Positions 10,336-22,619 are shown, numbered from the stretch's first letter. The stretch is DNA of 64,000 bases from Harmothoe impar (GCA_947462335.1 OX381715.1:45291472-45355471), one strand, 5' to 3'. Made by a program: numbers and translations. The notes: generated by a model not told the origin, from the letters alone.

Positions 10336-11690
10336 GCCAAGCCGTCGTCTTGACGTTAGAGAAATAAATTATAACGGCTACTTAATGTCTTCAACAACTC
10401 TCCTCCTTACTACCACCTACCACGGTCTCCTCTTATCATGTCCCATGTTTATCACCTTCATCGTGCATACATCTCACCGACACCTTCATGTATTATCACT
10501 CTGTATCATCTTCTCTGTGGAGCATTTATTCCGCTACACTGCCTTTCGTTAATGACATTTTAAACTTTTGAGTTGATACTGATATCGGTAGCTTTGTTAG
10601 TAAAAAGTAAGTTGAGGCGCTACATTTGTAGATGAGAATATATGCTGCATATCGGGCATCACCTCAGTTAACAAACAAAATCATGTGTCCTACCTCGCGC
10701 TACGTCTATGGCACCTAGTAGTGTCATGAGATTGACCTGTTTGTATAGCAAGTTGCAAACACTATTTAAGAAATATCAAGATTTGATTTATGCTTTCAAA
10801 TCGAGAGATGCCTTTATTTGAAATGTAACATGAATGATGTGGCCGGTAGTTGCTTTTTAGCTTTTGTAATGATGGCTATTTCCTCATCGTGTAAACGAGA
10901 GTAAATGGTTAAGGCAACCTAGGTTTCGATTGCTTGTACATTTATTTTTCATATATATATGTTATGTATCGATACGCCTTAAATACACTACTTTCTCATA
11001 AGTTTGAAATAGACCCTTATGGGACATGGCCGCATGAAAAGGATTCTGGTTCAACCATTGGTGAGGGTTTCAGATAACTATCGTCAAGGATTAAATTGAT
11101 ATCCACTACTGTACATACTCACTGTTTTTAATGTATGTATAATAAGTGAGAACCGCCTTCATCTTTTACGAACAAAGATAGATATAATGCAAGGCCCTTT
11201 ATAGGCCATGGAAAACCATACTCATGTTGTATATTGCTGAACATATTATCTTCTACACAATGTAACAGGAATGTAAAAAGCTACTGGCATAAAATCTGAC
11301 CATGACGGCAGCTCAAGTATATTAACGGTTCAAACAGATAAGTGTTCTCAATCTTGTGTGCATATTATATTAGGCATGTGCTCTGAAAATGTTTGTGTGC
11401 GTGAAAGAAATTTGAATGAGTTTATCTACTCCACAATTTTAATCTGCTTGTTTTTAAAATTTGCAAAGTTTCTTTAAACCTACAACCCAATTACCACGTT
11501 TGAAATAAGCTGTTTGGGAATGACATGTGCCGTATTACTGTCATGGTTTCCACGCCCATCACTGCTAGAACAATTACATGCTTGTAACATTTATCTAGCC
11601 AATAAAAGCTATTTGCAAAGAATTAGATTTTCTTAGTATATGCCTGTTTTTCAAACTTTTATCAATCATAACGGTATCTTCAATTAGACA
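10336..11690 (+). other. RACGAP1 3' UTR and downstream sequence
   Basis: AT-rich non-coding sequence follows the stop. Candidate polyadenylation signals AATAAA occur near 10363 and AATAAAA near 11603, so the 3' UTR could be short or about 1.3 kb. No transposon was recognised before about 11700. Confidence 0.5.
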
Positions 11691-12039
11691 AGTATTTGCT
11701 ATATAGTCTAGTAGATAGAGCATCATATTGGACCAAGTTTGGCACTTCTGGCAGGAAGCATGAAACTTTGCTGATAGGGGGTTTTCAATGTGCTGAATCC
11801 ATTTCTAAGTGGAAACATCATTTTTGAAAATTGTTTCTACTTCAAAAATGACTTTGAAAAAAAAAGTAAAAATCATTTTTTAATTACTAATATGCAGGCT
11901 TATAATGCAAATGCAAGTATTTTCAGGGGGTATATTCATGACAAACTGGTTAAATCTGACAGGGAAAAAGTACTGATTATGAATTATGATGTCGTCTTCT
12001 TTTTTCAATTGGCCCAAATCACCGAAAATCCAAGATGGC

Positions 12040-12560
12040 CACCAAAAGAACAGAATATCATCTCCAACAGCCTAATTATGCATCATAAAACCGATCTAAC
12101 ATTACCTACCCCCCCTAAATCATACCCAAGGAATCCAATGGTGTTATTGGTTTGTTGCTAGAACAAGCAGTTGCCTAGCAACCAGGATTTTGCATAGCAA
12201 CCAATGCCGAATAATCAGAATATCATCTCCTATAGCCTAAGTATGCATCATAGAACCATTCTAACATCACCCCCCCTATATCATACCCAAGGAATCCAAT
12301 GGTGTTATTGGTTTATTGCTAGGACAAGCAGTTGCCTAGCAACCAGGATTTTGCATAGCAACCAATGCCAAATAATCAGAATATCATCTCCCATAGCCTA
12401 AGTATAAACATAGAACCATTCTGACATTACCTGCCTCCCTCCCCCATAATCATACCCAAGGAATCCAACGGTGTTATTGGTTTGTTGCTTGGACAAGCAG
12501 TTACATAACAACCAGGACTCTGCATAGCAACCAGTATTGTTTCGTTAATTTGCCTAGCAT
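12040..12560. repeat. Tandem array in FB1 left arm
   Basis: Three units contain in order AGAATATCATCTCC, CCAAGGAATCCAA, GGTGTTATTGGTTT, a GTTGCCTAGCAAC palindrome and CTATGCAAAATCC-like words in inverse. The same units recur in reverse orientation in the right arm. Confidence 0.8.
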
Positions 12561-13249
12561 CTATATAGACTAATGATATTTGAATATTTATTGGCACCAA
12601 GTTAAGTTGATTTTGACTGTATGGCAGCATTCAAGAATGTAATGGTCCCTAGAAACTGCAATGGGGCCAAATACAGTGGTTATAGGTGCCTTCTGAGCAC
12701 TCACAATATATTCCATATATTGTTACATAGCTCCCTACCTAAATTGAACCTGAGCAACCCATTGATGTAATTGGTTTGTTGCTAGAAGTGCTCGCCTAGC
12801 AACAGTGATTGTTTTCCCAATTCAGCCAGTGAGGGTACTATTGGGTGTTTGATATGGCACTGGCCCTATGTGTGGCCAGGCTATAAGACCGTCCTTCTTT
12901 TATTTTGAACCGTTGCTCTAATTTCTTTTGGAGGGAGGGGAATACATGTTCTAGGCTTATGTTACATAGTCATCCATTACATGTGTTTCTATTATTTGAC
13001 AAAGGCTATTGCAGAAATAACCCTACTGTTATAGCATAAAAGAGTGTGATAGTGTGAGGAGGCCAATGGGGAGGAAGCAATTGCCAGTAGTAATACAGTC
13101 AGCTCCCTCTATCGCTACCACCATGGGACTATCTTAGAGTAGTCGCAATGGCTGGGTGGTCGGAGTATTGGGAGTTAGGGATTTGGAAGTGCTAATGGAG
13201 CTAATATGAGGGATAGCAGCTTGAAATATAAGTTCATAGAAGCTCCTAT

Positions 13250-13490
13250 CGTTAACCTGTCCAGTGGTTCTAAGGGGCCAGAAGCTTTGTCACTCACCTG
13301 TCCAGTGGTCAGAGTTGTAAGTGACAGAAGGTCCAGTACTCACCTGACCAGTAATGTGAGTTGTGACTGGCCACTGCTCAGGCATGTGTAGGGGGCCTCT
13401 GTCACTCTCATCTCCAACCACAAGTAATCTGTGACAATTGGTCAGGTATGTAAGGGCTGTTCTGTCACTTTCAGCTCTGACCACTGGTGG
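13250..13490. repeat. Degenerate tandem repeats in FB1 loop
   Basis: Words such as CACCTGTCCAGTGGTCAGAG and AAGTGACAGAAGGTCC recur about every 50 bases with changes. No gene was recognised here. Confidence 0.45.
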
Positions 13491-14095
13491 CTGAGGGCCT
13501 TCTAAAGGGACAAAAGGTCGCTACTTTCCAAAAATGGTTGTAATGGCGTGGGCAACCATGGGCAGTGTACTGTAATATAGTTAGAGGCATTTAAGTCAGG
13601 TAGGTGGCAACTGATTCTGGATGAATTCAGATAATTTCCAAACATTAGAGATATCTCAGGGTTTTCATTCTTGACTCATTTGTTCTTGCACAGCCTCACT
13701 ACAAACCTTTTGATTAGTTCAAGATCTGCTTCCTCTTCATCAGACATTGAAACTAAGGACCTGCTAAAGGCATTGCTCTCTAAGCATCAAATATATTTGT
13801 TTTACCAATCCCTGAGAGGAAGATCACGATGCTGCAGCCAGAGAAGCAGCATAGCAAAATTGACAAAATAGTCCCTAGTCAATGAGCGATGTGTGTGCTA
13901 CTATATATATCCGAAGTGCTCCCATATGCTAATCATAGCTTGGCTTCTTCAAAAATACTCACAATTGCTAAGGCCATAACTACTACATCAGTGTCTGTGG
14001 CTTTTATCATAATTATATTAAACCCTCTGTCTGATGCCTCCTAAAGACCTAGGGAATGACTGCTTCCTGATGAGTGCATGGCTGTAAGTTTTGGG

Positions 14096-14732
14096 TACCG
14101 TAAAACCTCGGGTATAAGCCTAACTCGCGTATAAGCTGCACCCCGACTTTGGGCCGATTCTATAAGCCGCAGAGACCCTCTGAATCACCCCTGGGAAAAA
14201 CTCGCGTAGTAGCCGCACCCTAACTTTGGCCCAGCTGAGCTTGTGTCAAGAGTCCTCCTGGTGGCCAGTGAAGCATGCTGGCAGGTTGTGGAGCCTCCTG
14301 GTGGACCGTGGAGCCTCCTTGGTTGGGGAGGGGTTGAGTGGGCAGTGTCAATGCCTTACATTCGCACCTCAGTCTTAAGACAATGCAGACCACCGCTACT
14401 GCTTTTACTCCTGGCGAGGGGGGTGGGGGGGGGGGTGGAGTGACAGCTTTCTGTGTCTATGAGGTCCATACCAATGGAGGGGGGGGGGGTTCACGGTGTG
14501 CATGAGGGTGTTAAAGCTATGGTAGGGGTAGGTGGGGGGGGGGGTTAAGTTCTTATTATTCCAAGGGCGTGTAGTGGTAGCAAGAGATGTCAGACAGAGT
14601 CATTTTAAAATAACAATTGGGAAAAACTCGCGTATAAGCCGCACCCCGACTTTGGGCCAATCCTATAAGCCGCACTGGTGATCTGACTCGGGTACTAGCC
14701 GTGGCTTCTATGCGAGGTTTTACGGTAGTTAG
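14096..14732. mobile_element. MITE inside FB1 loop
   Basis: It starts TACCGTAAAACCTCGGGTAT and ends with the inverse TGCGAGGTTTTACGGTA. Inside are repeated TATAAGCCGCACCCCGACTT words and a G-run rich centre (14410-14545). It is the longer relative of the copy at 9650-9850. Confidence 0.7.
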
Positions 14733-15479
14733 TTATTGAAATACACTGAAAATCATATTAGGTTCTGAGGTTGTAATTAGTGAATACTTTAGGGTGATCA
14801 CTGTTCTGGTGTGGACAGGACGTATCCCTATCATTATTAGGGGCATCATATATGACCACCCAAACCTTTTTCTTTAATACTGAAATTAAATCAGACTTAC
14901 CAGGGTAAGGCAAGATTTGATTTTGCATTTTGCTGGTGGCACCATAAGTAGTGAGGAGTATACAGTATATCCAAGTCTACATGAAAGATACTGACAATCC
15001 TCCTATATATAATTATATATATACATAATGATGGATAATATAACACTTTTTATTGATTTTAACATGACTTTTGGTCAGAATACTTCATAGAAAATACATG
15101 AAATGTGAGGACTTTAGCTGGTTAATGTGATTACGTTGGTTCATCATCAAGCTTATCATTGAATACCTGTTGCTAGGCAACCACTTGCAATAGCAATAAA
15201 CCTATAGCATCAATGGGTTCATTGGATTCAATTTAGGGAGGGAGCTATGCAATGATCCATATGGAATATATTGTTAGCAGGGCTATCTCTGAAGGCACCT
15301 ATATAACCACTGTATTTGCTCCCATTGATAGGTAGTTTCTACTATCTAGGCATATCAATGAATTGGATGAAGGTTGCTAGGTGACCACTAGGTTCTGATA
15401 GGAGGTCAAAGTGTCAAACTCAACTTTGGGGTGTTAGTTATTTCAATGTTATCAGGTCTTTATAGATGCTAGGCAAACC

Positions 15480-16135
15480 AACAAAACGATACTGGTTGCT
15501 ATGTTCACAAACTCCTGACTGCTAAGCAACTGCTTGTCCTAGCAATAAACCAATAACACCATTGGATTCCTTGGGTATGATCTAGGGGGAAGGTGATGTT
15601 AGAATGCTTCTATGATGCATACTTAGGCTATGGGAGATGATATTCTGATTATTCGGCATTGGTTGCTATGCAAAATCCTGGTTGCTAGGCAACTGCTTGT
15701 TCTAGCAACAAACCAATAACACCATTGGATTCCTTGGGTATGATCTAGGGGGAAGGTGATGTTAGAATGCTTCTATGATGCATACTTAGGCTATGGGAGA
15801 TGATATTCTGATTATACGGCATTGGTTGCTATGCAAAATCCTGGTTGCTAGGCAACTGCTTGTCCTAGCAACAAACCAATAACACCATTGGATTCCTTGG
15901 GTATGATTCAAGGGGGGTAGGTAATGTTAGATTGATTTTATGATGTGTAATTAGGCTATTGGAGATGATATTCTGATTATTCGGCATTGGTTGCTATGCA
16001 AATTCCTGGTTGCTAGGCACCTGCTTGTCCTAGCAACAAACCAATAACACCATTGGATTCCTTGGGTATGATTCAAGGGGGATAGGTAATGTTAGATCGG
16101 TTTTATGATGTATAATTAGGCTGTTGGAGATGATA
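15480..16135. repeat. Tandem array in FB1 right arm
   Basis: About four units of roughly 150-180 bp carry GTTGCTAGGCAAC, CCAATAACACCATTGG and CCTTGGGTATGAT in fixed order. They are the reverse complement of the array at 12040-12560. One more unit here than in the left arm indicates unequal exchange. Confidence 0.8.
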
Positions 16136-16489
16136 TTCTGTTTTTTTTGGTGGCCATCTTGGATTTTCGGTGATAGGGGCCAATTGCAAAAAAGACAACA
16201 TCATAATTCATAATCAGTACTTTTTCACTGTCAGATTTAACCAGTTTGTCATGAATATACCCCCTGAAAATACTTGCATTTGCATTATAAGCCTGCATAT
16301 TAGTAATTAAAAAATGATTTTTACTTTTTTTTTTCAAAGTCATTTTTGAAGTAGAAACAATTTTCAAAAATGATGTTTCCACTTAGAAATGGATTCAGCA
16401 CATTGAAAACCCCCTATCAGCAAAGTTTCATGCTTCCTGCCAGAAGTGCCAACCTCGATGCTCTATCTACTAGACTAATAGTCCGGCAG

Positions 16490-16544
16490 TACCATACCTG
16501 ACAATTTTGGGTCAGGCCATTATTCAGCATCTCACTGCCGGACT
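16490..16544. repeat. Short palindrome between FB1 and FB2
   Basis: AGTCCGGCAGT and its complement ACTGCCGGACT lie about 33 bases apart, immediately outside FB1. It could be a tiny hairpin element or the target of the insertion. Confidence 0.5.
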
Positions 16545-16832
16545 ACTACTTTGTACCACTCAATTGCCAAAATATCAGTTGTATATGTGGACTTTCCTCG
16601 ACTGACTTTTATACATTTTCCTACCATAGACTTGGAATCACAATTAGTGCCGTAAAATCTCACATGAGCCACAACACAAATCAGCCAGTTTTCATTTGAT
16701 CATACATACATCATAGTACAGTCATTTTAGACCAAATATGGGCCAAAGATAGAATAAAAATCCTGACAGCTGATTTTCGCAGGATTGGCCTGTCTATACG
16801 TTAGATTCAACCTGCCAAAAGTCCTGAAGTAT

Positions 16833-17245
16833 CCTAGGCTTGGCTTTTTTTTTACAGCCGTTTTCGTATCGGATGAAAAAATACCATTGAATTGCTATAT
16901 TTCAGATTTGTACACCAAACTACTGTCATGACATGATAAGGACATTTTTGGGGGTAGAAATTTACCAACACAACTAAATCTAATGTAAAAAGGGTGCTGA
17001 TTAAGAATTTTGATGTTTCCAAAATCCAAGATGGCCGCCAAGTCAAAATCCAAGATGGCCACAATACAATCCGAAATCCCTCTCCCATAGTTTGAATATT
17101 GCCTCTAGACATAAAAGAAACTTACTGATTCCCCCTAAATTGAGTACCAGTAATCTATTTATCTTTTTGATTTTGTTGCTAGGTTGAGTAGTTGCTTAGC
17201 AACAGCAGTTCTAAGTATCTATTTGCTTAGCAACACAGGTTTCAC
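16833..17245. repeat. FB2 left outer arm
   Basis: It is the reverse complement of about 41430-41836. It holds two CCAAGATGGCC words (17027-17060), a GTTGCTTAGCAAC palindrome (17191-17203) and the FB2 terminus. The ORF on the - strand at 16852-17112 mirrors one at 41561-41773 and is arm sequence. Confidence 0.8.
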
Positions 17246-17249
17246 AGAT

Positions 17250-18649
17250 ATTTTTGATTTGATTTTATTTTATTTGATTTTTTTTAATTCTTTGATCTGA
17301 TTTGATTAAATGTAATCAAATTTAATCTGATTTACTTAATTGGATGTAACTTTGAATTCACTGAATGAATTCATGATGGATTCTAAAAAAAAACCTCCTG
17401 TTTCATTAGTTCATTAGTTTTTATTTAGTTTTTAAAATATAACTGTCTCTCAATACGGTACTGTCGATATTTCTACTTAGTAGCAACGATCTTTGTTAAA
17501 CTCGACTCTGTCACAGTCGATTCATTCTTTTGTTTGCAGTATTTTCGGGATATTCTGCGCTATTATTTTTAATTTAGTTGAAAGTAACTAATTTTTAGCT
17601 GACATGCCCCCAAGGTCTCCTCGCAGAACATTAAGTTGTGAACTCTGTGAGGAGATCATCTGGATCCTAGGTTGGTAAAAACTAGGATTCTATTATATTC
17701 TTTTAATTTTTCTCTTTTGTTCTTTCTTCTATATTGTTTGTTGTTTTTCTTATTGTAAACTGTATATTGTATTTACATTGTATTGCTTTTGTAAAACCTA
17801 CTTGTACAATGACTACCACGCGCATGAGGGACTTTTTGAAGATGGATGGACTGAAGATGGTGCACACAAATACTAGGAGCATGTATAAGAAACGGCAGGA
17901 TATCTTTGATCAATTGAACGGTATAGACATTGTCTCGATGAGTGAAACCTGGCTCCATGATGAGTACGATGATGACTTGATACACTGGGACGGGATGAAG
18001 TTGTTCAGGCAAGACCTTCCTGGAAAGAAAGGTGGTGGCATAGCTGTCTATGTACATGATGATTTGAAGATGGACGTTCATTTGCGCCGCGACCTCAGTT
18101 TTTGTACTAAGGATTTAGAGTGTTTTATCTTAGATTTCACTTTGAATAATTCTAAAATTATGAGGTTGGTTACTCTATATCGTCCGCCATCTGGTAAATT
18201 GCCCAAGTTCTTTGAGGACTCTGAGAGATTGATGAAGCACGATTCTGTAGATGTAACAGAGCAGTGGTTCATTGGGGATATTAATATAAATTGCCTGCGT
18301 GAAAATATGCCTTCTAGTGTTAAGCTGGCTGATATTTGTCGGTATGAAGGCTATCTCAAGCTGATTCACCAATGCACTAGACCCTTTGGTAAAACTGTAG
18401 CCTGTCTTGATCAAATATTGACCAACACTGTGAAAGATGTTCACAGTGGTGTGTTGAATTTTTTGGTGAGTGACCACCTCCCCATTTTCTGTGTCAAGAC
18501 AAAAGTCAAAATTGAATATTCAACAAAATCTGTGAGAGTAAGAAAGTATAAGGATTTCAATCCTGAGCTATTCAAAGATTGGCTGTCTGACATAGATTGG
18601 GACTTGTTCTACTCATCCAATGATCCTGACAATGCTTGGAAGATAATTG
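17250..18649 (+). mobile_element. LINE A, 5' part with endonuclease
   Basis: This is the front of a non-LTR retrotransposon. A possible ORF1 remnant sits at 17604-17677 (MPPRSPRRT then CELCEE). The apurinic-type endonuclease frame runs from 17734, with SETW, LYRPPSG, GDINI and SDHLPIF motifs in the usual order. It stops at the Gypsy insertion: the target tetranucleotide ATTG (18646-18649) directly precedes the 5' LTR. The frame continues in the inverted fragment 34175-34395 and the RT follows at 35713. It belongs to the Jockey/CR1/L2-type group. Confidence 0.85.
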
Positions 18650-18654
18650 TGTAA
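17734..18654 (+). pseudogene. LINE A endonuclease domain, cut by LTR element
   Basis: About 300 codons of endonuclease-exonuclease-phosphatase fold are open. Motifs in order are a TNTRSM strand, SETW with the catalytic Glu, GGGIAVYV, LYRPP, GDININ and SDHLPI with the catalytic His. The enzyme nicks target DNA to prime reverse transcription. Codons from 18650 onwards are LTR sequence and not part of the protein. An ATG lies well inside the open frame, and the true start is unclear. Confidence 0.85.
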
Positions 18655-19189
18655 CGGGTTGACTATAAGTCTAACTGTTATCGTTGTATATCTATTGTAT
18701 GTTATAAGATGTAACACGGTTCTATTGTGTTTAATAACTGTTTTATTCATATAACTAGTGTCGTCGGTTCGTTACATACACCGACTCCTCTAGTTCGGTT
18801 ATATACGGTAGTGTACCGGTACCACCTTCGGTTACCGTCGGTAGTTGTTACATAATCATTTTACATAACTAAACCTAACAGGTGGCGCTGCTAGTACGGT
18901 CACGTGGCCTACGCAGCGCTGTATATAAGACGGCTACTTCCCCATTGGAAGTCAGTCAGGTTTGGGACTGTCGTGACATGACCACCCTGTGCTCACGGGC
19001 TTAACTCTATGCTATAGGGTTGCCTACTGTATTATATGTCTGTTACTGTTCTTGTATAGCTGATGGTTATACCTGGTACTATAATACACCAAGAGTTTCC
19101 TATAATAAAGTCGCCGTATATTACAGTCTAATTTACCTTGTCTGGTTTTTGTACTCAAGTGTTACATACGTAGTAAGAGACCAACTACA
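18650..19189 (+). repeat. 5' LTR of Gypsy element (540 bp)
   Basis: It runs from TGTAACGGGTTGAC to CCAACTACA, with TG and CA ends. It matches the 3' LTR from 33754 and the inverted LTR at 34396-34935 by eye without change. It contains CACGTG, a TATA box and one ACCGTCGGT motif. The small ORF at 19020-19298 is LTR sequence, not a gene. Confidence 0.93.
18901..18929 (+). promoter_or_regulatory. LTR promoter: E-box and TATA box
   Basis: CACGTG (18901-18906) is followed by TATATAAG (18922-18929) inside the LTR, a layout suited to RNA polymerase II transcription of the retrotransposon. An initiator-like GTCAGTCAG lies about 25 bases downstream. The same set recurs in the 3' LTR, with its TATA box at 34026-34033. 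Confidence 0.7.
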
Positions 19190-19190
19190 T

Positions 19191-19208
19191 TGGTGCCGTG
19201 ACCACTTG
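19191..19208 (+). other. Primer binding site of Gypsy element
   Basis: TGGTGCCGTGACCACTTG follows the 5' LTR by one base. The leading TGG fits the CCA end of a tRNA, as expected for the start of minus-strand synthesis. The tRNA identity is not determined. Confidence 0.7.
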
Positions 19209-19251
19209 ATCGAACCGACCATTGATAAGGTATTAAATAGACTTGCAGTAT

Positions 19252-19980
19252 ATGGACTACCTATACGATTTTGTCAGCTCGTTCAGCGGCAGGACTAAAA
19301 CCCCTGCTGAGGAACGTGAGGAAGCCGTACAAAATGTACGCTTCTTCACAGGCAAAACAAATAGGGGGGAGAGCCGGGCAGCCTTGGAGGTGCCCGGTGA
19401 CGACCTCTCCCAAGAAGCAATAGGTGATCCTATTGTGGAGGCTTTCGCCGGAGGTGAGGACGGAGAGCAATCTCCAGTCCCGGGACCCTTTGACATCAGC
19501 CCCAGGAGATCGTTGGACTCCCTTTCCACGAATCTTTTCTGTCCTGAGGGTCAGAAAATACCGGGTAGAGAGGCTAAAACTCTCGGCCCTGCTCCCGTCG
19601 GTTCCACACCGACGGTAGCGGATCCTTCATTGGATCCAGACACTTCGGTCTTCACTGATGGTGCCACTCCTACACCCGGCGGTATGGGGAGTGGAGGGCT
19701 ATCAAAGAAGACTGATGTGGCAGCGAAAGCTCCTGGTAAAGTGAACCTGCCAGCAGTAGATGAGCCATCCAGTTTACCACTGGATGGGGACCTACTGGCT
19801 GACATGCGTATCAACACCAGGAAAACTGAGTTGCATGAGCTCGCGGAAGCCCGGAAGGAACTTGCTTCCATCAACCAAACTAGGAAGTTATGGTATGTAA
19901 ACGAGGAGGTAGCTTGTTTCCGGAAGGACCACGACTACAAAAGTGCCCTAGAATCTGCTGACATTCACCACTTGGACTAA
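19252..19980 (+). pseudogene. Gypsy gag, N-terminal part, split by Penelope element
   Basis: An open frame of about 240 codons begins with ATG at 19252, shortly after the primer binding site. The middle is Pro/Gly/Ser-rich and low-complexity, and the end (ELHELAEARKELASIN) looks like a coiled coil. True gag sequence ends at the CTTGGA duplication (19971-19976), and the last codons and stop come from the inserted element. Gag continues after 23030 in a different frame relative to this one, with the insertion and one duplicate copy in between. Position and neighbours, not motifs, identify it as gag. Confidence 0.7.
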
Positions 19981-20354
19981 ATTATGCATCAAATTTCCCA
20001 CCCCTGATCTCATTGGCTGTTCATGTGGTCAGCTGGTCACACTGTGGTCAAGCCCTGACCTATTCATACTGACACTGTGCTAATGCAAGTGCAGTTTACT
20101 AGACACTGGCACCTGTTGTGGTGGGGCCTAGATTTGTGTGTATTTAAATCCACTGATAGTCAGTAGGTACTAGGACCTTGCCTATACTATGTATGTGGTT
20201 ACCAACTGTTTATGGTTTCATGAAAACTATGAGTCTGATAGGCCTATGGCCTATTTGTATTGGGTGGTTGGGCTAGATAACATTTATGTGTATAACTCAA
20301 TATACGGTGATGTTATTCTAATGGCCTAGGCCTCACTAGTCCTAGGCCTACTTT

Positions 20355-20392
20355 TGTAGTTTCGACCCTTAATGGCATCATCGTCAGGTGGA
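20355..20392 (-). ncRNA. Possible hammerhead-like motif in Penelope 3' region
   Basis: On the - strand, CTGACGA (20381-20387) is followed 17 bases later by GAAAC (20359-20363). These are the two conserved core boxes of a hammerhead ribozyme, and a CTAC/GTAG hairpin follows. Penelope-like elements are known to carry hammerheads in their terminal repeats. The intervening stem II is weak here, so this copy may be degenerate or a chance match. Confidence 0.35.
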
Positions 20393-20666
20393 TATTACCG
20401 GGATTCAAAATACCGCATAGTGGCACTATGTGTATTTATTAGGGTGAATAGGTGTTTGTACCGGGTGGCCCTACTTAGGGATCACCGGGCTTAAAGTACA
20501 AATAAATTGATCATAACTCTACAAAATTTGCATTATTTATAGATGTTAGTGCTAATTCGGTGAATGTATGGGATTCTAGGATCAATTAGGTAGGACACTG
20601 GTCCTGGTTGGGTGAGTCGTCGAAATGTATGCTGTGTAGCGTTGTGAACGAGGACGGGTTGACGAT

Positions 20667-22605
20667 TCACCCATGGCTGCCGTCCTTCGTATTCATTCCC
20701 CAGGGTGAATGACTACGAAGTTTTTCGATCCAGTGGAATTCCACTAGAGCTAGTAGCCTCTTTCCTTCTTCGCTTTTTGGATGTCGGTTTATAAAATCCA
20801 CGATGAAGAATTTGACATCTTTGTCTTTCTTGTGGTCACATTGGTTAAAGTGCCACGGCACATCGGTTTCTCCTTCGTTCTTTTTGACGGAGTGTACGTG
20901 CTCGTAATTCCTGCATCTGATGGCGCGTTCGGTTTTCCCCACATATTGCATTTTGCAAGTTCTGCATTCTAGGCAATATATGAGGTTCGAGCTCTCGCAC
21001 GTGACATTCGTTTTTGCTACGAATTTGCGGCCAGTGGTTTTCGATGTGAGTTCTCCGCATTTGTCAATTCTGGCGCATTTGTCACAGAAAAGGCGACGGC
21101 ACTTTGCTCGTGGCCTTTTTTGTTCCGGTTTTCTGACGACTCCGTCGTCTTTGTCATCCGATGTTGGGTAGTTTGTCACCGCCCTGACTAGATGGTCCTT
21201 CAGATTTTTGGGTCTTTTTTGGCCTTTCACAAGGCCTCCCCTACGAAGGAATTTGGTGGTTTTGGAACTTCCTAGTCTGGACCAATTTTTGGAGACGGTT
21301 TTGTTTATAATATTGTTGCCTGGTCTGTGGGTACTGATCAGGTGGGTTTGGTCTGGGTTGTGCTGTTTTTTGGGTTTGGGTTTCAGGGTTTCACGCCTGT
21401 CCTGTGCCCTTACTTTTTGGAGGGCCTCCTCAAGGATTTCTCGAGGGTAGTCTTTTTCTACAAACTCTTCTATTTTCTGTCTGCTGTGAAACTCGAAATC
21501 TTCGAGTTTCTGGCAGATTCTGAATATTCTGAGGATTTGTGAGTACGGTAATGCCTTTTTAGTCGAGATTGGATGGGCTGATTTGTAGTCCAGGTAGTTG
21601 TTTACGTCAGTCGGTTTTCTGTATAGGTCTGTATACAGTTTCCGAGTGTCCGTGTTCAGTTTCACCTTGGTGTCCAAGAAACTGATCTCTTTGTCAGAGG
21701 TTTCTGCTGTGAACTTTATGGTGTCATGGAACCTGTTCAGGTGTTTCATCCATCTCTCGAGTTTGTCTTCTCCGTGTGTCCACACGAAAAAGATGTCGTC
21801 AATGTACCGTAACCAGATTTTGGGTTTTATGTTTGATGCAGAGAGGGCTGCTTTCTCCACATTTTCCATAAAAATGTTTGCATATGAGGGGGCTAGCCTA
21901 GTTCCCATGGCTGTGCCCCGTTTCTGAAGAAAATATCTGCCATTGAAAGATATATGGTTCATAGTTAGAACCATCTCTAGTAGTTCCACCAGGCTTCTGT
22001 TGGTAGGCATCAGCCTGGAGTCTCTGACTTCTTCTAGTCTCTCTGCTATGACTGCCAAACCTTCCCCGTTTGGGATGTTGGTGTATAGCGAAGTGACATC
22101 TAGTGTACCTATTAGGGCCCCCTCGTCTAGGGATTCTAGGTTTTCTATTTTATTGATGAAGTCAGTTATGTCTTTCACATATGACTCAATTACGGGGACT
22201 AGGGGATTCAAAAATGTGTCCACAAAAGCTGAGATTTTCTCAGTGGGGCAACCATTGGCTGAGACCACGGGTCTCCCTGGGGGAGGTAATGTGCCTTTGT
22301 GGATTTTCGGGAGAAAGTAGATGGGTGGTGTTCTTGGTTTGATGTTCCGCATAGAGCCTGCCATTAGGTGTGAGATTTCTCCATTTGCGGTCATCTCCAT
22401 GATTTTTTCATCTACTTTTTCTGCATATTCTAAAACTGGGTCTTCCCTTAGTCTTTCGTATGTATGAGTGTCTTTGAGCTGTCTCATTGCTTCTTTCACA
22501 TAATCTCTGGTATTTTGTACAACAATGGCTCCGGCTTTATCAGCGGGTTTGATTGTTATGTGGATGTCTTTTGACAATACCCCCAGTGCTTTTTCTTCGC
22601 CCTGG
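20667..22605 (-). CDS. Penelope-like reverse transcriptase with GIY-YIG endonuclease
   Basis: About 645 codons are open. The N-terminal part has IKPADKAGAIVV, then GRPVVSANGCPTEKIS, GTLDVTSLYTNIP (catalytic Asp region), GTRLAPSYANIFM and RYIDDIFFVW, whose Asp pair is catalytic. The order and wording are specific to Penelope-like RTs. The C-terminal third has a Cys-rich segment (CRRLFCDKC), then LIYCLEC and MQYVGKTERAIRCR, a GIY-YIG nuclease with LIY for GIY. The enzyme nicks target DNA and copies its RNA there. No in-frame ATG marks the start. A TAA precedes the open frame near 22606, and homologous N-terminal sequence beyond it is in another frame. Confidence 0.9.
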
Positions 22606-22619
22606 GTGAGATTCTTTTA

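Larger units (their letters stand above)
11705..16475. mobile_element. Foldback transposon FB1 with long inverted arms
   Basis: Outer arms of about 1.1-1.3 kb (11705-12830 and 15150-16475) are reverse complements. Both ends carry AGTCTAGTAGATAGAGCATC, then the same stretch with TTGGCACTTCTGGCAGGAAG. Each arm has an internal tandem array of units of roughly 150-180 bp. Long inverted arms built from tandem subrepeats, with no transposase between them, are the mark of foldback elements. Mirrored ORFs at 11790 (+) and 16382 (-) are the same arm sequence read twice and are not genes. The 2.3 kb loop holds another MITE. Confidence 0.8.

Noticed and set aside
11705..11760. tRNA gene at the FB1 end (A-box-like AGTCTAGTAGATAGAGC)
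   Set aside because: No B box or cloverleaf could be found downstream; at most a tRNA-like promoter relic.
11790..12161. 123-codon ORF in FB1, mirrored at 16116-16382 on the other strand
   Set aside because: Both are the same foldback arm read in opposite directions; composition and lack of family resemblance argue against a gene.
16852..17112. 86-codon ORF, repeated at 41561-41773
   Set aside because: It is FB2 arm sequence present twice in inverted orientation, with no codon-like constraint visible.
19020..19298. 92-codon ORF starting in the 5' LTR, repeated in the other LTR copies
   Set aside because: It is LTR sequence spanning the transcription start region and the primer binding site.
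20000..20666. Possible additional Gypsy gag sequence between 19980 and the Penelope ORF
   Set aside because: The CTTGGA duplication and the resuming gag frame at 23030 show this stretch belongs to the Penelope 3' region.
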